A DNA stretch of 64,000 bases from an uncultured Pseudomonadales bacterium (GTDB taxonomy: Bacteria; Pseudomonadota; Gammaproteobacteria; Pseudomonadales; Cellvibrionaceae), in the NCBI GenBank assembly GCA_947488935.1, contig CANLBN010000007.1, positions 1 through 64,000 on the forward strand, read 5' to 3'. Made by a program: the position numbers and the translations under genes. The notes under the pieces are model-generated. The model was given only the letters and a program-made list of their open reading frames with translations, did no database searches and was not told where the DNA came from. Below, one piece after another: positions 1 to 10,474 of the stretch; within the stretch, counting starts at the first letter, position 1, and each line of letters starts with the position of its first letter.

Positions 1-88
1 TGGATGTAGGTAATTGGCGCGAGCAGGAGCGGTAGCCATTGCCGTATGGATGTAGGTAATTGGCGCGAGCAGGAGCGATAGCCATTGC
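1..88. repeat. 46-bp tandem direct repeat (two units)
   Basis: Bases 1-46 and 47-88 are near-identical units that begin TGGATGTAGGTAATTGGCGC and contain GAGCAGGAGC. The first unit starts at the window edge, so more copies may lie upstream. The unit resembles a dispersed intergenic repeat; a related GGATGTAG...GCAGGAG pattern occurs near 58.55 kb. No gene is supported between 1 and 447. Confidence 0.6.
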
Positions 89-195
89 GATTGTGCCAAT
101 GCCCTATACTTCGCGCAAACCAGGGTGGGCTTCCCCATCTCACCATACGCACAGGTTTTTTAGAGGTGGTGCAATATTTAACTTGATTTTACAAA

Positions 196-210
196 TGATA
201 ATCATTATCA
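196..210. promoter_or_regulatory. Fur box upstream of hemS-like gene
   Basis: TGATAATCATTATCA matches the 7-1-7 Fur core (TGATAATnATTATCA) at every position and sits in a 25-bp palindrome (191-215). It lies about 240 bp before the haem gene at 448, which suggests iron repression through Fur. The long leader is unexplained. Confidence 0.8.
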
Positions 211-447
211 TTTGTAAAAGGTCGTTAGCCAACTCACTAGTAGCAATACTGCCTATTATATTTTGTAGTATTTATTGGCTGCTTGTGTTGGAAAAATGCG
301 TATTACCAACCTTCTTCGAGAATGCTGTACTTGAGTGCTAGGTACGATGTTCTTCTGTCGTTTTATAAGTCTCCAATAAATACTTAAGATTAATGAGTGT
401 GCACCTTTATAGGTTCATCATAAGTACTCTATTTTGAGGGGAAAGCT

Positions 448-1569
448 ATGTTGTTAGATAAATTATTTGACCGACCGATAGTGAAAACACAATTACATGA
501 AAATTACAAAAATGCTTGTGAGAGATACGGCGAGCTAGCACATAAGGGTGTTGAAAAAACATTGGGGCTGACAGAATTAGATGTAGTTGATCAACAGTTA
601 GGTGTAAATAGTATCGCACTAAAAACTAATTTTTTAGAGATTATGAATAGCTTACCTTCTTTGGGGTACACAGCAACAAGGGTTTATAACAACATAGCTA
701 TACAAGAGTGCAAAGGCTTTTATATGGCAACAGTTTGTGAAAATACTATTAATATTATAATGGCCAATGCTAAAGAAGCTGGAGTTAAAGTACTGCTAGA
801 TAGCTGGCAGTGTATCTATGCTGTAAGAGAATTGACTGAATTGGGGTATCGCTATAGCTTACAAATTTTTGGTGAAAATGGCAAAGCAGTAAAAAAAATA
901 TTTATGCAGCCACAAAGCAATTTTTATGCATATCAAGATATTATTGATGGCCATAAAAGTAATGAAGAGCAAACGCAACAAGCAATACAGAAGTCTATAT
1001 CAAACATTCGGAAGGATGTAGATGTTAGAGAATTGATTCTCGATTGGAGAAAGGAAGGCTCCATAAACCATGCAGAAGAATTAACCAAAAAATATAAGAT
1101 TAGCTATCAAGAAATATATCGATATATCGGAGATGTATATGCTGAGGAGCTCTCTGTTAAAAAGCTCGAAATTATTATGGAGCAAGCAGCAGAAAGAAAT
1201 ATGCCAATGAGTTTTTATACATTCAATAATGGGGTTTCGCAATATTATTCTGGCGTATTGGATAATGTGTATGCCAGCGGTGATTGCCTACATTGTATGG
1301 CCGCAGACTTTTCTTTGCAGATATTGGAAACAAGTATTGCTAATGCGTGGCTTGTACGTAAAGCAACATCTAGTGGTATTGTCACCTCGCTAGAGTTTTA
1401 TGACTCTTACGGCAATCAATTGCTTAAACTACATGGCCAGTATAATAAGTATGGAGAGAGTATCCATTGGAAGAGGTTGGCAGAGAGTGCTTTACAGTAT
1501 TGCAGTAGTGGCTATTTAATTGGAGGCAATAAAAGCAATGCGGCCTATATGGCTAGCAGTATAAGCTAG
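448..1569 (+). CDS. HemS/HmuS-family haem-utilisation protein
   Basis: A 373-residue cytoplasmic protein with the two-repeat layout of haem-degrading/haem-trafficking factors (HemS, HmuS, ChuS). The N-terminal repeat (about 10-180) has the family pattern of an LGLTE-like segment, then NSLPSLG and a SLQIFGENG strand. The C-terminal repeat (about 200-360) ends with WLVRKATSSGIVTSLEFYD and a glycine-rich strand typical of the fold. The ATG has a good ribosome binding site (GAGGGGAAAGCT). Members bind haem after import and pass it on or open the ring to release iron. The upstream Fur box supports this role. The sequence is divergent, and no haem receptor or transporter lies beside it. The enzymatic role is therefore less certain than the family. 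Confidence 0.75.
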   Translation: MLLDKLFDRPIVKTQLHENYKNACERYGELAHKGVEKTLGLTELDVVDQQLGVNSIALKTNFLEIMNSLPSLGYTATRVYNNIAIQECKGFYMATVCENTINIIMANAKEAGVKVLLDSWQCIYAVRELTELGYRYSLQIFGENGKAVKKIFMQPQSNFYAYQDIIDGHKSNEEQTQQAIQKSISNIRKDVDVRELILDWRKEGSINHAEELTKKYKISYQEIYRYIGDVYAEELSVKKLEIIMEQAAERNMPMSFYTFNNGVSQYYSGVLDNVYASGDCLHCMAADFSLQILETSIANAWLVRKATSSGIVTSLEFYDSYGNQLLKLHGQYNKYGESIHWKRLAESALQYCSSGYLIGGNKSNAAYMASSIS

Positions 1570-1585
1570 TAATAAGGCACTGTAT

Positions 1586-4500
1586 TTATGAGCTAACCTT
1601 TGGCCAAGTGAAAGTAAATGTAGTGCCTTTGTTAATCTCAGACTCTAATCGAATACTGCCTCCAAAGTTGGTAAGTATTTTTTTAACAAGGGCAAGTCCT
1701 ATGCCGCTACCCTCAACTTCGTCACGGGGGCGTAGGGTTTTAAACATGTCAAATATTTTCTCGTGAAATTCCTTGGGTATGCCTGCGCCACCATCTTTAA
1801 TGGAAAATTCATAAAAATCTCCAATGTCTTTACCTTTTATAATAATAGTATCTTTTTCTTTGTTGTGATGCTTCAATGCGTTGCCGATTAAATTGTGAAA
1901 TACTTGTTCTAGGGGCATGCGTGGAATGTTAATATCTTTTAAATTATCAGAAATCTCTACTTTAAATGCCTCGGGAATATTTAGTAGTTGAATAACATCA
2001 TTGGCCAATTTATCTGCTGAAATTATTTCTGTGTTTTCTATATTTCTTCCGGCGCGAGAATAACTCAGTAAATCATCTAGAAAGCTCTCCATACGTTTAA
2101 TTCGGCTACGCAGTAATTTTAGGTGATCTTTACTTGTATCACTTATATCAGCAAGGTCTTCCTCTAGCCATTGGCTTATATTGTTGATGGCGCGTAATGG
2201 TGATTTAAGGTCATGAGAGGCAATATAAGCAAAGCTTTCAAGTTCTTCATTGCTGCTCGAGAGCTTGGCAATAAGCTGTTCACGCTCTTTACGTGCTTCT
2301 TGTAGGTTGAGTGTTTTCCTATATAAGAGGCGACTGCGTTGGTTAGAAATTAGCGCAGTATAAATTGAGAAGCCAATCAATAGAGAAAATAAGATGCCAG
2401 ATAGCAGTATAATGGTTGTTGTAAAATGCGAATTACGTTGTTCAAGAAATGCTTTTTTGGGCCATAATGTAATTTCCCATTGTTCATTGAATAAGGTGGC
2501 AGTAGCTGAGGATATCAAACCTTTTTCAGGTAAATTGTCAAAGCTATCATAGACTTTGTTTTTGCCAGAATCTGTAATGCGGATATTAAAAAGGTCGTGA
2601 AAGCTCGAAGGAAATGCCTTACGGGTAAAGTCCTCAAGATTGTATATACCTACAATAAATCCATCAAAATTATTACCGATATACAAGGGTATATAAGTGA
2701 CAAAGGCGTCATACCCTTGAACGATTCTAATTGGAGGGGTAATTGTAATTATGTCTGATTCTTCGGCAATTCTGAGAGCTTCTCTATGCTCACCGTTGAA
2801 ATCAATGTTAAGTCCTAGGAGCTTTTCGTTACCTAAAAAGGGTATTAGGCGCCTTACATAATAGTTCGCGTCAACCCATTCAACAGTGGTTAGTGCATCA
2901 AGGTCATTGATAAGCTGAGTGACATCAGCATTCCACTCCTGCTGAGGAATGCGTTGGCGGGCTTCCCAGCGCGCAGCTAAACGATTGAGTGATCTAGCAG
3001 AGCTGTTAACTTTGCTTGTGATTTCTTGCTTGGTCAAATAGGCTTGCTTTTCAATAACTTCTTGGTTGGATATTTTGTATTGTTCTTCAAATTTAAACCA
3101 TAGAATAATAGCAACAACTAAAACAATAATGCCGACAAAACTTGCAATTAGAATAGGTTTTTGAGTCTCTTCTCTTTTGACTTCTGTAACCGATTGTTGG
3201 ATGGTTTCTGTATATGCAGAAATAATCATCAAGAAAGCGCTAAAAATTGCCGTGAAGATTAAACCCCCGCTCAGTAGCAACAATAAATCCCATGATATAG
3301 CTTTGCTGTGTTTAGGTTCTTTTTGAATGAAAGTAAATTGCCATTGTCGCCCAGCAACATCGAGTGTTATTACTTTTTTTATGGCGGCAATGTTTATAGG
3401 GATATCTTCTTTTGCTTGCTTTTTATCTTCTGTTCTAGAGTCGTAAAGCAGCTTTTTTTCTTTTGTTGCTTGTAGGTCATTGACGATCATATGCATGCCT
3501 GCATTCACTGCCGCTTTGTTGATCGGCGATAGCATACTAGGCAATAAAAACACACCAGCAGTATAGCCGATTAGGTTTTCTTGCCGCGATAGGACTGATC
3601 CGTCTAGGGTGTTGTTTTTATAAACTGGTTGATAAATTAATAATCCATACTCTCCTTTTTGTTGAACCAAAGATATCCGGCTAGTAGATATTGCTCGAGC
3701 TTTATCTCTAGCGAGGCTTAATACCTTTTGGCGAGCATTATCGCTGATAAGATCGGGGGCAAAAATATCATGACCATGAGCTTGCTCATTACCTTTATAA
3801 GGTGAGATATATGTAACAGGGAAATAGATGTCTCGCCGATTAGCTAGCTTCATCTCTCCTGAACTGCGATCTCTGATAGCAAAAAGAGGGAAACCCTGTT
3901 GATGGATTTCATCGACATGGGTTTTACGCTGCTCATGAGTAATTTTAGGGCTCCATGATAAAGAGTGTATTGTTGGGTTCTTTTCTATAAAAGCTTGCGT
4001 GAATAAAGAGAATTCTTTGTAGGTAACATTTTCTGATGCGTTTATAAAGGATGCATTAGCAGCTAATATGTTAGTGTAGATTTTTAGGTTTTTTTCAAAG
4101 CTTTTAACGATGCTTTCTGCTAAAAAATCAAATTCTTTTTGACTTTCTGTATTAATAGTATTTTTAATATTATGAAATGTAACGATTGTTATCAGCAATA
4201 GTATAAATACAGGGATGGCAACAATAATTTTTCTAAGTTTCGAGCTCGAAGAGCTAATTAGTAAAATTATGGGCGTAAATAGTGCAACACCAATGGTATC
4301 ACCTATCCACCAGGTAAAGGCGCTCTCAAAAAAAACTTCTCCAGTCAGCAAGCCTGAAAACATTAGCGTTAGTGGGCCTATTAACGCATTTATGAAGCAG
4401 GCAATGATACCGCCAAATATAAATATAATGGCTATTTCATTAATTTTTACGAGTTTGGTTGACGTGTTGCCCATAAAGCTTTTTACAAGGTAAGCCCCAA

Positions 4501-4816
4501 TAACTGCTTGTAATAAAGCGCCAACACCAATTGCTGTAGCTGTTAATGCCGATGTCAAAGTAATGGATGAAATATCATTTTGGCTTATTGTGAAAAGGTT
4601 AAGCACTATAGCGCCTAAGAGAATGCTAGGTATGTATCGATAACCCCACAGCAGTATGCAGGCAAGTCCTATACCCGCTGGTGGCCATATAGGGGATACA
4701 AGTTCGGTGGTGATTGATAGTAATAGTGGTGATCTGCCAGAAATGACGTAAACAGAGAAAAGCAGTAGTGATTGTAAAATGTATGAAGACGTGATTTTCT
4801 CAAAAATAGTTTTCAT
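1586..4816 (-). CDS. MASE1/CHASE sensor histidine kinase
   Basis: A 1076-residue inner-membrane histidine kinase. The N-terminus is a MASE1-type multi-helix membrane sensor (about 1-210, with SPIWPPAGIGLA). A CHASE-like extracytoplasmic domain follows (about 225-440, with SLSWSPKI and YFPVTYISPYKGN), then a membrane helix pair (about 510-580), a second periplasmic sensor region (about 590-770), another helix (about 790-815) and a coiled coil. The transmitter has the HisKA phospho-site (ASHDLKSPLR) and an HATPase domain with GNALKHH, DGGAGIP and GSGIGLALV. Two extracellular sensors in one kinase is an elaborate design; the ligand is unknown. It lies 6 bp after the REC-GGDEF-EAL gene, so the two form an operon and probably a cognate pair. 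Confidence 0.85.
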   Translation of the reverse strand: MKTIFEKITSSYILQSLLLFSVYVISGRSPLLLSITTELVSPIWPPAGIGLACILLWGYRYIPSILLGAIVLNLFTISQNDISSITLTSALTATAIGVGALLQAVIGAYLVKSFMGNTSTKLVKINEIAIIFIFGGIIACFINALIGPLTLMFSGLLTGEVFFESAFTWWIGDTIGVALFTPIILLISSSSSKLRKIIVAIPVFILLLITIVTFHNIKNTINTESQKEFDFLAESIVKSFEKNLKIYTNILAANASFINASENVTYKEFSLFTQAFIEKNPTIHSLSWSPKITHEQRKTHVDEIHQQGFPLFAIRDRSSGEMKLANRRDIYFPVTYISPYKGNEQAHGHDIFAPDLISDNARQKVLSLARDKARAISTSRISLVQQKGEYGLLIYQPVYKNNTLDGSVLSRQENLIGYTAGVFLLPSMLSPINKAAVNAGMHMIVNDLQATKEKKLLYDSRTEDKKQAKEDIPINIAAIKKVITLDVAGRQWQFTFIQKEPKHSKAISWDLLLLLSGGLIFTAIFSAFLMIISAYTETIQQSVTEVKREETQKPILIASFVGIIVLVVAIILWFKFEEQYKISNQEVIEKQAYLTKQEITSKVNSSARSLNRLAARWEARQRIPQQEWNADVTQLINDLDALTTVEWVDANYYVRRLIPFLGNEKLLGLNIDFNGEHREALRIAEESDIITITPPIRIVQGYDAFVTYIPLYIGNNFDGFIVGIYNLEDFTRKAFPSSFHDLFNIRITDSGKNKVYDSFDNLPEKGLISSATATLFNEQWEITLWPKKAFLEQRNSHFTTTIILLSGILFSLLIGFSIYTALISNQRSRLLYRKTLNLQEARKEREQLIAKLSSSNEELESFAYIASHDLKSPLRAINNISQWLEEDLADISDTSKDHLKLLRSRIKRMESFLDDLLSYSRAGRNIENTEIISADKLANDVIQLLNIPEAFKVEISDNLKDINIPRMPLEQVFHNLIGNALKHHNKEKDTIIIKGKDIGDFYEFSIKDGGAGIPKEFHEKIFDMFKTLRPRDEVEGSGIGLALVKKILTNFGGSIRLESEINKGTTFTFTWPKVSS

Positions 4817-4822
4817 CGCTTT

Positions 4823-6529
4823 CTATTTGATCTGGATGTTTTGAGCGAGTAATATTTTAGTATCTTCGAATGAACAAGGCTTCGAATAAAGGTAACCCTG
4901 CCCATAGTCACAGCCATTTAATTGTAAAAAGGCTGCTTGTGACGGTGTTTCAATACCTTCAGCAATAAGCTTTAATGAGAATCGTTTTGCAAGGTCGATA
5001 ATAACTTGTATGACGGTTTCTTGTTGTGGATTCATTCCTATCCCTTGCACAAAGCTCATGTCAATTTTTAGAGTATCTATAGGTAATTTGGTTAAATAAC
5101 TTAATGAGGAATAGCCTGTGCCAAAGTCATCAATAGCAATGCTAATGCCCAAATTATGTAGTGATTTTAAAACTTCTATAGATGACTCTGGGTGTTCAAT
5201 TAAAACTGATTCCGTTACTTCTAATTCTATTTGTTCTGGGCGTATATTTTGCTCACTTATAAAGTGTTCAGTTAAGTGCAAGATGTGGGGGTTTGAACAC
5301 TCACTACCAGAAATATTGATAGATATTTTTAAGTCGGGATTTATTTCAAAAAAAGATAAAGAGGCTGCTCCTGACTGCTTCATAATCGATTCTGTTAATA
5401 AAGATATCAGAGAGAGTTTTTCTGCATAAGCGATAAATTTTTCCGGAGAAATAAACCCCTTTTTAGGGTGATGCCATCGAGCTAATGCTTCTAGCCCAAT
5501 AATTTTATTGGAGGCTAGGCAGTATTGAGCTTGAAAGTAGGGAGATATATGTTGCTCTTTAATCGCTTTTTCTAGTTCGGTTTCTAACAGAGTGTTTTCT
5601 TCATGAGTTTTTCTTAAGGCATTATCAAAGTGACGGTATTGTTTTCGCCCTGATTTTTTTGCATCATATAATGCTTGATCTGCTTGTTTTAATAGTACTT
5701 TAGGGTCATTAATATCCTCATTTGGAAAAAGCGTCATACCGATAGAAACGCTCAATTTTAATGTTATATGTTCAATAACAAATGGTCTCTTCATTTCTGT
5801 AAGAATTTTCTTGGCAGCTATGTGTGCATGTTCGGAAGTGATCTCCTCTAAAATTACCGCGAATTCATCCCCGCCCAATCGAGCTGCAGTATCAGTAGTG
5901 CGAATATTGTCTAATAATCTTGTTGAAAAGAGTTGTAAAATCTTGTCGCCAACAGTGTGGCCATGCTCGTCATTAATTTTTTTAAAAAAGTCGAGATCTA
6001 TATATAAAATAGCATGATGACGGTCATAACGCTCAAGTTGCTTTGTTAAATGGGTTAAGCGATTAAAAAACAAACCACGATTGACAAGTTTGGTGAGAGG
6101 GTCATGATTGGCTAGATATTCATACTCTAAAGACATCTTTTTATGATGAATTGAATACCGAATAGAGCGTTCTAAAATAATGGTATTCAGGTTTTTTTTA
6201 CTTAAAAAATCTGAAACCCCTGCCTGTAATGATTGTTCGTCAATATATTGCTCATCTTGTCCAGTCAGTATAATAACGCTGGTATCTGAGTTGGTTTCTG
6301 CAACCTTTTCTAGTAAATCTAAACCAGTATAAGCACCAAGGTAGTAATCGATAAGGCACACCTCAAACTGCTGCTCTCTCAGTAACTCAATAGCATGCTC
6401 AAAGTTAGTTGCCATAGTAATATTATAGGTGGCATGTTTTCCTGTTACGAGTAGACGCTTTATATTCTCACGATCAAACTGATCATCATCAACGAGTAAA
6501 ATACTAATGTTTTGGGCAGATTTATTCAT
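4823..6529 (-). CDS. Response regulator REC-GGDEF-EAL (cyclic-di-GMP)
   Basis: A 568-residue protein with a receiver domain (about 8-125, acidic VDDD pocket, phospho-acceptor D61), a GGDEF domain (about 145-310) and an EAL domain (about 325-560). The GGDEF motif is intact (RLGGDEFAV) and is preceded five residues upstream by an RxxD inhibitory site (RTTD). The EAL motif is intact (GLEALARW), and so is DDFGTGYSS. Both synthesis and hydrolysis of cyclic-di-GMP are therefore possible; which dominates cannot be read from sequence. It is the first gene of an operon with the kinase at 1586-4816, which probably phosphorylates it. Confidence 0.9.
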   Translation of the reverse strand: MNKSAQNISILLVDDDQFDRENIKRLLVTGKHATYNITMATNFEHAIELLREQQFEVCLIDYYLGAYTGLDLLEKVAETNSDTSVIILTGQDEQYIDEQSLQAGVSDFLSKKNLNTIILERSIRYSIHHKKMSLEYEYLANHDPLTKLVNRGLFFNRLTHLTKQLERYDRHHAILYIDLDFFKKINDEHGHTVGDKILQLFSTRLLDNIRTTDTAARLGGDEFAVILEEITSEHAHIAAKKILTEMKRPFVIEHITLKLSVSIGMTLFPNEDINDPKVLLKQADQALYDAKKSGRKQYRHFDNALRKTHEENTLLETELEKAIKEQHISPYFQAQYCLASNKIIGLEALARWHHPKKGFISPEKFIAYAEKLSLISLLTESIMKQSGAASLSFFEINPDLKISINISGSECSNPHILHLTEHFISEQNIRPEQIELEVTESVLIEHPESSIEVLKSLHNLGISIAIDDFGTGYSSLSYLTKLPIDTLKIDMSFVQGIGMNPQQETVIQVIIDLAKRFSLKLIAEGIETPSQAAFLQLNGCDYGQGYLYSKPCSFEDTKILLAQNIQIK

Positions 6530-6727
6530 TAATTATTCGTTCTGATAAAGTATTAGTATAGCGCCTCAAGCAACTTTGTTAAAAATGGTTATTCTAAGCA
6601 TATAGCGCAAAAAATGTACTGTTGAGGAAATTCTAGCTTATCTCATCTTAGTGTAGCTCACAAATGGGAAATTAGCTTGGAGATGAGTAATGATAGTTAG
6701 GGGGGGATTTTAGGAATATTTAGTGGC

Positions 6728-6775
6728 TGTAGATACCTCTAGGCCATATATTGAAAGGCTTACAAGGTATCTACA
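6728..6775. terminator. Hairpin after bfr
   Basis: A perfect 11-bp inverted repeat (TGTAGATACCT at 6728 and AGGTATCTACA ending 6775) with a further GGCC/GGCT pair inside. It lies 22 bp past the bfr stop. No clear U-run follows on the minus strand, so it may be an RNA 3' stabiliser rather than a classical terminator. Confidence 0.5.
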
Positions 6776-6797
6776 GAGAATCTAACTGGTTGGTGAG

Positions 6798-7271
6798 TTA
6801 TTCACTACCGACTTGTAATTGTAAGTAATTTTGTAAGCCAATTTTATCGATTAAGCCCAGTTGTGTTTCAAGCCAATCGACATGCTCTTCTTCATTATCG
6901 AGTATTTCGTTAAATAAATCTCGACTTACATAATCCTTGATAGAGTCGCAATATTCTACGGCTTCCCTTAACAGAGGTATTGCTTGGTGCTCTAGCTTTA
7001 AATCGCACTCTAGCATTTCCTGTGTATTTTCTCCGATATAAAGCTTACCAAGATCCTGTAGATTAGGTAGGCCTTCTAAAAATAAAATACGCTCGGTTAG
7101 CATGTTAGCGTGTTTCATTTCATCGATAGATTCGTGATATTCATAATCTCCGAGTTTTTTAAAGCCCCAGTCCTGATACATTTTTGCATGCAAAAAATAC
7201 TGGTTAATCGCAATGAGTTCGTTTGCTAATGCTTTATTTAAAAGCTCAATAACCTTGCTGTCGCCTTTCAT
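6798..7271 (-). CDS. bfr: Bacterioferritin
   Basis: A 157-residue haem-containing ferritin, the usual length. All ferroxidase ligands are at canonical positions: E18, E51, H54, E94, E127 and H130; the haem ligand M52 is present. Twenty-four subunits form a cytoplasmic shell that oxidises Fe(II) and stores the ferric mineral. The partner ferredoxin Bfd, which returns iron from the shell, is encoded about 450 bp upstream on the same strand. No Fur box is visible directly before bfr, unlike bfd, which fits the usual opposite regulation of storage and release. Confidence 0.97.
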   Translation of the reverse strand: MKGDSKVIELLNKALANELIAINQYFLHAKMYQDWGFKKLGDYEYHESIDEMKHANMLTERILFLEGLPNLQDLGKLYIGENTQEMLECDLKLEHQAIPLLREAVEYCDSIKDYVSRDLFNEILDNEEEHVDWLETQLGLIDKIGLQNYLQLQVGSE

Positions 7272-7726
7272 AACGTATCCTTAATTAGCCATTGTCGTAG
7301 TATTGATTGCGCTAGTATACGCTGCTACCAGATACAAAGACTACTATAAATATAATAGCTTTTTCTTTAATCGCGGATTGATAATAGTTGTGATTTGGAT
7401 TGCCTTAAGGGTTTTAATTAGTACTGTAAGTTAGGAGACCTTTGAGCAAACTGTGTATGATTTTTGTTGGTTAAAATATCTTACTTGTTGTAGCTGATAG
7501 AGATAATAAGCATTTATTTGTGCAAGAAGGGAGGAGGTGATTAGGTACTAATACTAATAGAGTACTGTTAATTGCGAAGCTAGCTTTAACGTATGCTGTT
7601 TTATTTTGTGAAACTCTATTCAGGCTTATCCCAATGTCTCTTAAACCTCAGTTGTTGTACTTTAAGGTTAGCGAGATGGAAGGGTTAGCGAAATAGAAAC
7701 TTGATGTGTGGTGTGGATAATATGGG
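7272..7726. other. Intergenic region between bfd and bfr
   Basis: 455 bp with no supported gene. It presumably holds the bfr promoter near 7272-7330. No strong dyad or known RNA was recognised. Confidence 0.5.
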
Positions 7727-7954
7727 TTAAGCAGAGTAAAAAAGAGGCTCAGCGAGTGGTTGGCTGTTATTGCCATGTACACAAAGCTGCTCTGTGATTG
7801 CTTCGTCTATAATAGATCTGGCTAGCGGCAGGCACTTACAGCACTGCGTAGCCACCCCTAGCTCTTTTCTTACATCTCTTAGGCTAGCAGCTCCCGCGTT
7901 AATAGATTCCCGAATTTGGGTATCTGTGACCCCTTTGCATAGACAAACAAACAT
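7727..7954 (-). CDS. bfd: Bacterioferritin-associated ferredoxin
   Basis: The start is placed at 7954, giving MFVCLCKGVTD, because Bfd proteins begin this way; an upstream extension to 7993 is open but unneeded. The 75-residue [2Fe-2S] protein has cysteine ligands C4, C6, C38 and C41, as in E. coli Bfd (an extra C39 is present). Bfd docks on bacterioferritin and reduces the stored iron for release. A Fur box lies about 50 bp upstream, so expression should rise in iron starvation. The C-terminal tail after about residue 60 is longer than needed for the fold. Confidence 0.93.
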   Translation of the reverse strand: MFVCLCKGVTDTQIRESINAGAASLRDVRKELGVATQCCKCLPLARSIIDEAITEQLCVHGNNSQPLAEPLFYSA

Positions 7955-8002
7955 AGAAAATAGTCTTACTGTTAGTGATTTAGATGCGAACAATAGTGCA
8001 AA

Positions 8003-8017
8003 TGATAATTATTGTCA
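8003..8017. promoter_or_regulatory. Fur box upstream of bfd
   Basis: TGATAATTATTGTCA matches the 7-1-7 Fur core with one mismatch. It lies 49-63 bp before the bfd start on the minus strand. Confidence 0.75.
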
Positions 8018-8060
8018 AATAGAATTTCATCTTATTTGGAAATAACAACAAGAACGCTCC

Positions 8061-8357
8061 TCAGCTAACCCAGATAGGGGTTAGCTGGTCTTTAAATACA
8101 GAGATCTCATCATTCAAGTGATTTAGATGACTAAATAGGCGTTTGCTGTTGTCTTCTATATTATGAGCAATGTCGACAGCCTGCTCGGTATGCTCATTAA
8201 TCGTCTCTGTATTTGTCGATATCTCATGAGAATTACCTAGTTGCTGCTCTGCAATCACCGATACTTGCATCAACTCCTGATTAACCTTTTCGGTAAGCCC
8301 GCTGATTTTTTGGCTCTTCCCTGCTACTGCTTGGGAGTCGGATAGACAAGACTCCAT
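8061..8357 (-). pseudogene. Chemoreceptor (MCP) C-terminal fragment
   Basis: A 98-residue helical, heptad-rich reading frame that resembles the distal cytoplasmic coiled coil of methyl-accepting chemotaxis proteins (KVNQELMQVSVIAEQQ, then a THETA-type helix ending in SVFK). It lacks a membrane segment, HAMP and the conserved hairpin tip. There is no good ribosome binding site. It is most likely the remnant of a larger receptor gene, although a small soluble coiled-coil protein cannot be excluded. Confidence 0.5.
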
Positions 8358-8500
8358 ATTAATTTTGCTTTCATTTATGGGTGATTTGTATAGTGGTAGG
8401 GATGTGAAATTTTTTAGGATGAATCATTGGTAAAAGTAATTAGCGCTGATTATTTAATATTTTTTATCAATTGTTGTAGGTTGTATAGTAACTAAGGTGT

Positions 8501-10474
8501 TTAATGTTGAAATGTACGAATGTCAATATTGTACTTTTTAATGCGTGAGGCAAGAGTCGTTGGTTTTATCTTTAATAGTTCGGCAGCACCTTGTTCGCCA
8601 AAGACTTTACCTTTGGTATGGCTAAGCGCCAATAAAATATTTTTACGGTCTTGTTGTTTAAGCTCATCATCAGTCATTATTTTTGGTTGGCTAGTATCGA
8701 TAGTTTGTGCTGATGTATCTGTTTGCATAAAGGCTGAATTATCAAAACGGATCGTACCGCTTTGAGCAAGAATAACCTGCCTCTCTATTACATTTTCTAA
8801 TTCTCGAATATTACCAGGCCACTGATAAGTAGTTAGTTTTTCAAGTTCAGAAACGGGTAATTTTAAGTCGTTTTTTTTGGCACGATTAGAGGCTTTCTTC
8901 AAAAAATGTTGTGTTAACAATGGAATATCTTCTCTTCTATCTCGCAGCGGGATGGACTGTATAGGAAAGACATTGAGTCGAAAGTATAAATCTTCGCGGA
9001 ATTTTTGCTGTACTGATAGCGCCTGTAAATCTTGATTAGTTGCGGCAATAATGCGGACATCGACTTTGCGGGTTTTATTGTCGCCAATGCGCTCAAGCTC
9101 TTGCTCTTGCAGTACGCGTAACAGTTTGCTTTGCAAATGTAGTGGGATCTCGCCAACCTCATCAAGAAATAAGGTGCCGCCATCGGCCAGTTCAAAGCGC
9201 CCTGGTCGCTCACTAGTGGCTCCGGTAAAAGCTCCTTTCATGTGCCCAAAAAATTCGCTCTCGAAAAGATCTTCTGGAATAGCCGCGCAGTTAACGCGAA
9301 TGAGTGGCCGCTCGCTACGCTCGCTATTTTCGTGAATGGCCCGAGCGATAAGCTCTTTACCTGTGCCCGATTCACCATTAATAAGAACCGTTGCAGCAGT
9401 GGGGGCAACCAAATCAATTTGTTGTAATACAGTTTTAAGTGCTTGACTACGGCCAATAATTTTATGGTGGTTAAATTCGGAGCTAATCTCTTCTTTCAAG
9501 TAGGCTTTCTCCATTTCCAGCCTATTTTTTAAGGTTTCAACCTCGTTGAGGGCGGCCATTAATTTTTTTTCCGATGCTTTTTTTTGGGAGATATCTCTAA
9601 AAATAACGACAGCACCAACTAAGAAGCCATCATCTTTAATCGGGGTACTGGTGTATTGCACATCAATACTTTTACCTGCTTTATTCCAAAAAACATCTTC
9701 CTCAATAGTCTGCACAACGCCCTCTTTGAATGCAGCAAAAATAGGGCAGTCCTCAGCATGAAAATGTGCCCCATCTGAATGCGAGTGGTGCACCATGGTG
9801 TGCATGTTTTTCCCAGCTAACTCTGCTGCGCTGTAGCCGAGTATTCTTTGTGCGGCAGGGTTAACAAAGGTAGTGGTACCATTGGCGTCAACACCATAAA
9901 TGCCTTCGCCTGCGGCATCGAGTATCAGCCTGTTTTCTTGCTCGAATTCCTGAAAAATACGCGACACACGACCCCAGTGCCCAATGCCCGATAGATAATG
10001 TCTTTGTGCATCGGACTGTTCTCGGTACTGATCAATGACTGCCACGGGCTGTAGGCTAAAATACACATGCATAATATCGCCAACTACTTTACAGGTGCCA
10101 TTGATTTCAATACGTTCATTAGCGCCTGCATTAGTGTCAAGTAACAGGTGATCGCACCAGCCCCTACCAATATTAATAAGTTCTTGAGTAAAAACAATTA
10201 AATCAGGAAAGCAATGTGAAAATAACTGGCTAACGCGTTTAGCTTTGATCTGTTCAATATCCATACCCAAAAGTTGGCAGGCTTCTAAGTTGGCAGCAAC
10301 AAGCTTGTCATTAATTGGGTCGATAACGAGTTGAGCGGTTGCAGAATAATTGAAAAATAATGGGTCAACTAATGTTGTGTCAGCTTTGTTAAAAGCGAGA
10401 GCGTCGTCACTGATTGTCGAGTCAGTCGATGATATTGCGGATTGATTATTGAGTCCCATATACCCTCTTAACAT
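8501..10474 (-). CDS. PAS-domain sigma-54 dependent activator
   Basis: Up to 657 residues; an alternative start at 10459 (MGLNNQS) has AAGAGGG close by. Two PAS domains (about 40-130 and 185-300, the second with [16 protein letters not shown]) precede a complete AAA+ domain: Walker A GESGTGKE, the sigma-54 contact loop GAFTGA and Walker [14 protein letters not shown]-terminal Fis-type helix-turn-helix follows (about 610-655). It contacts RNA polymerase-sigma54 from upstream sites and opens the promoter by ATP hydrolysis. It is divergent from the cyanate operon, whose leader has a -24/-12 promoter, so it is probably that operon's activator. The signal sensed by the PAS domains is unknown. Confidence 0.92.
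   Translation of the reverse strand: MLRGYMGLNNQSAISSTDSTISDDALAFNKADTTLVDPLFFNYSATAQLVIDPINDKLVAANLEACQLLGMDIEQIKAKRVSQLFSHCFPDLIVFTQELINIGRGWCDHLLLDTNAGANERIEINGTCKVVGDIMHVYFSLQPVAVIDQYREQSDAQRHYLSGIGHWGRVSRIFQEFEQENRLILDAAGEGIYGVDANGTTTFVNPAAQRILGYSAAELAGKNMHTMVHHSHSDGAHFHAEDCPIFAAFKEGVVQTIEEDVFWNKAGKSIDVQYTSTPIKDDGFLVGAVVIFRDISQKKASEKKLMAALNEVETLKNRLEMEKAYLKEEISSEFNHHKIIGRSQALKTVLQQIDLVAPTAATVLINGESGTGKELIARAIHENSERSERPLIRVNCAAIPEDLFESEFFGHMKGAFTGATSERPGRFELADGGTLFLDEVGEIPLHLQSKLLRVLQEQELERIGDNKTRKVDVRIIAATNQDLQALSVQQKFREDLYFRLNVFPIQSIPLRDRREDIPLLTQHFLKKASNRAKKNDLKLPVSELEKLTTYQWPGNIRELENVIERQVILAQSGTIRFDNSAFMQTDTSAQTIDTSQPKIMTDDELKQQDRKNILLALSHTKGKVFGEQGAAELLKIKPTTLASRIKKYNIDIRTFQH

Noticed and set aside
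60..341. 93-codon open frame at the left edge
   Set aside because: It runs through the Fur box and repeat, has no ribosome binding site and its composition is not protein-like.
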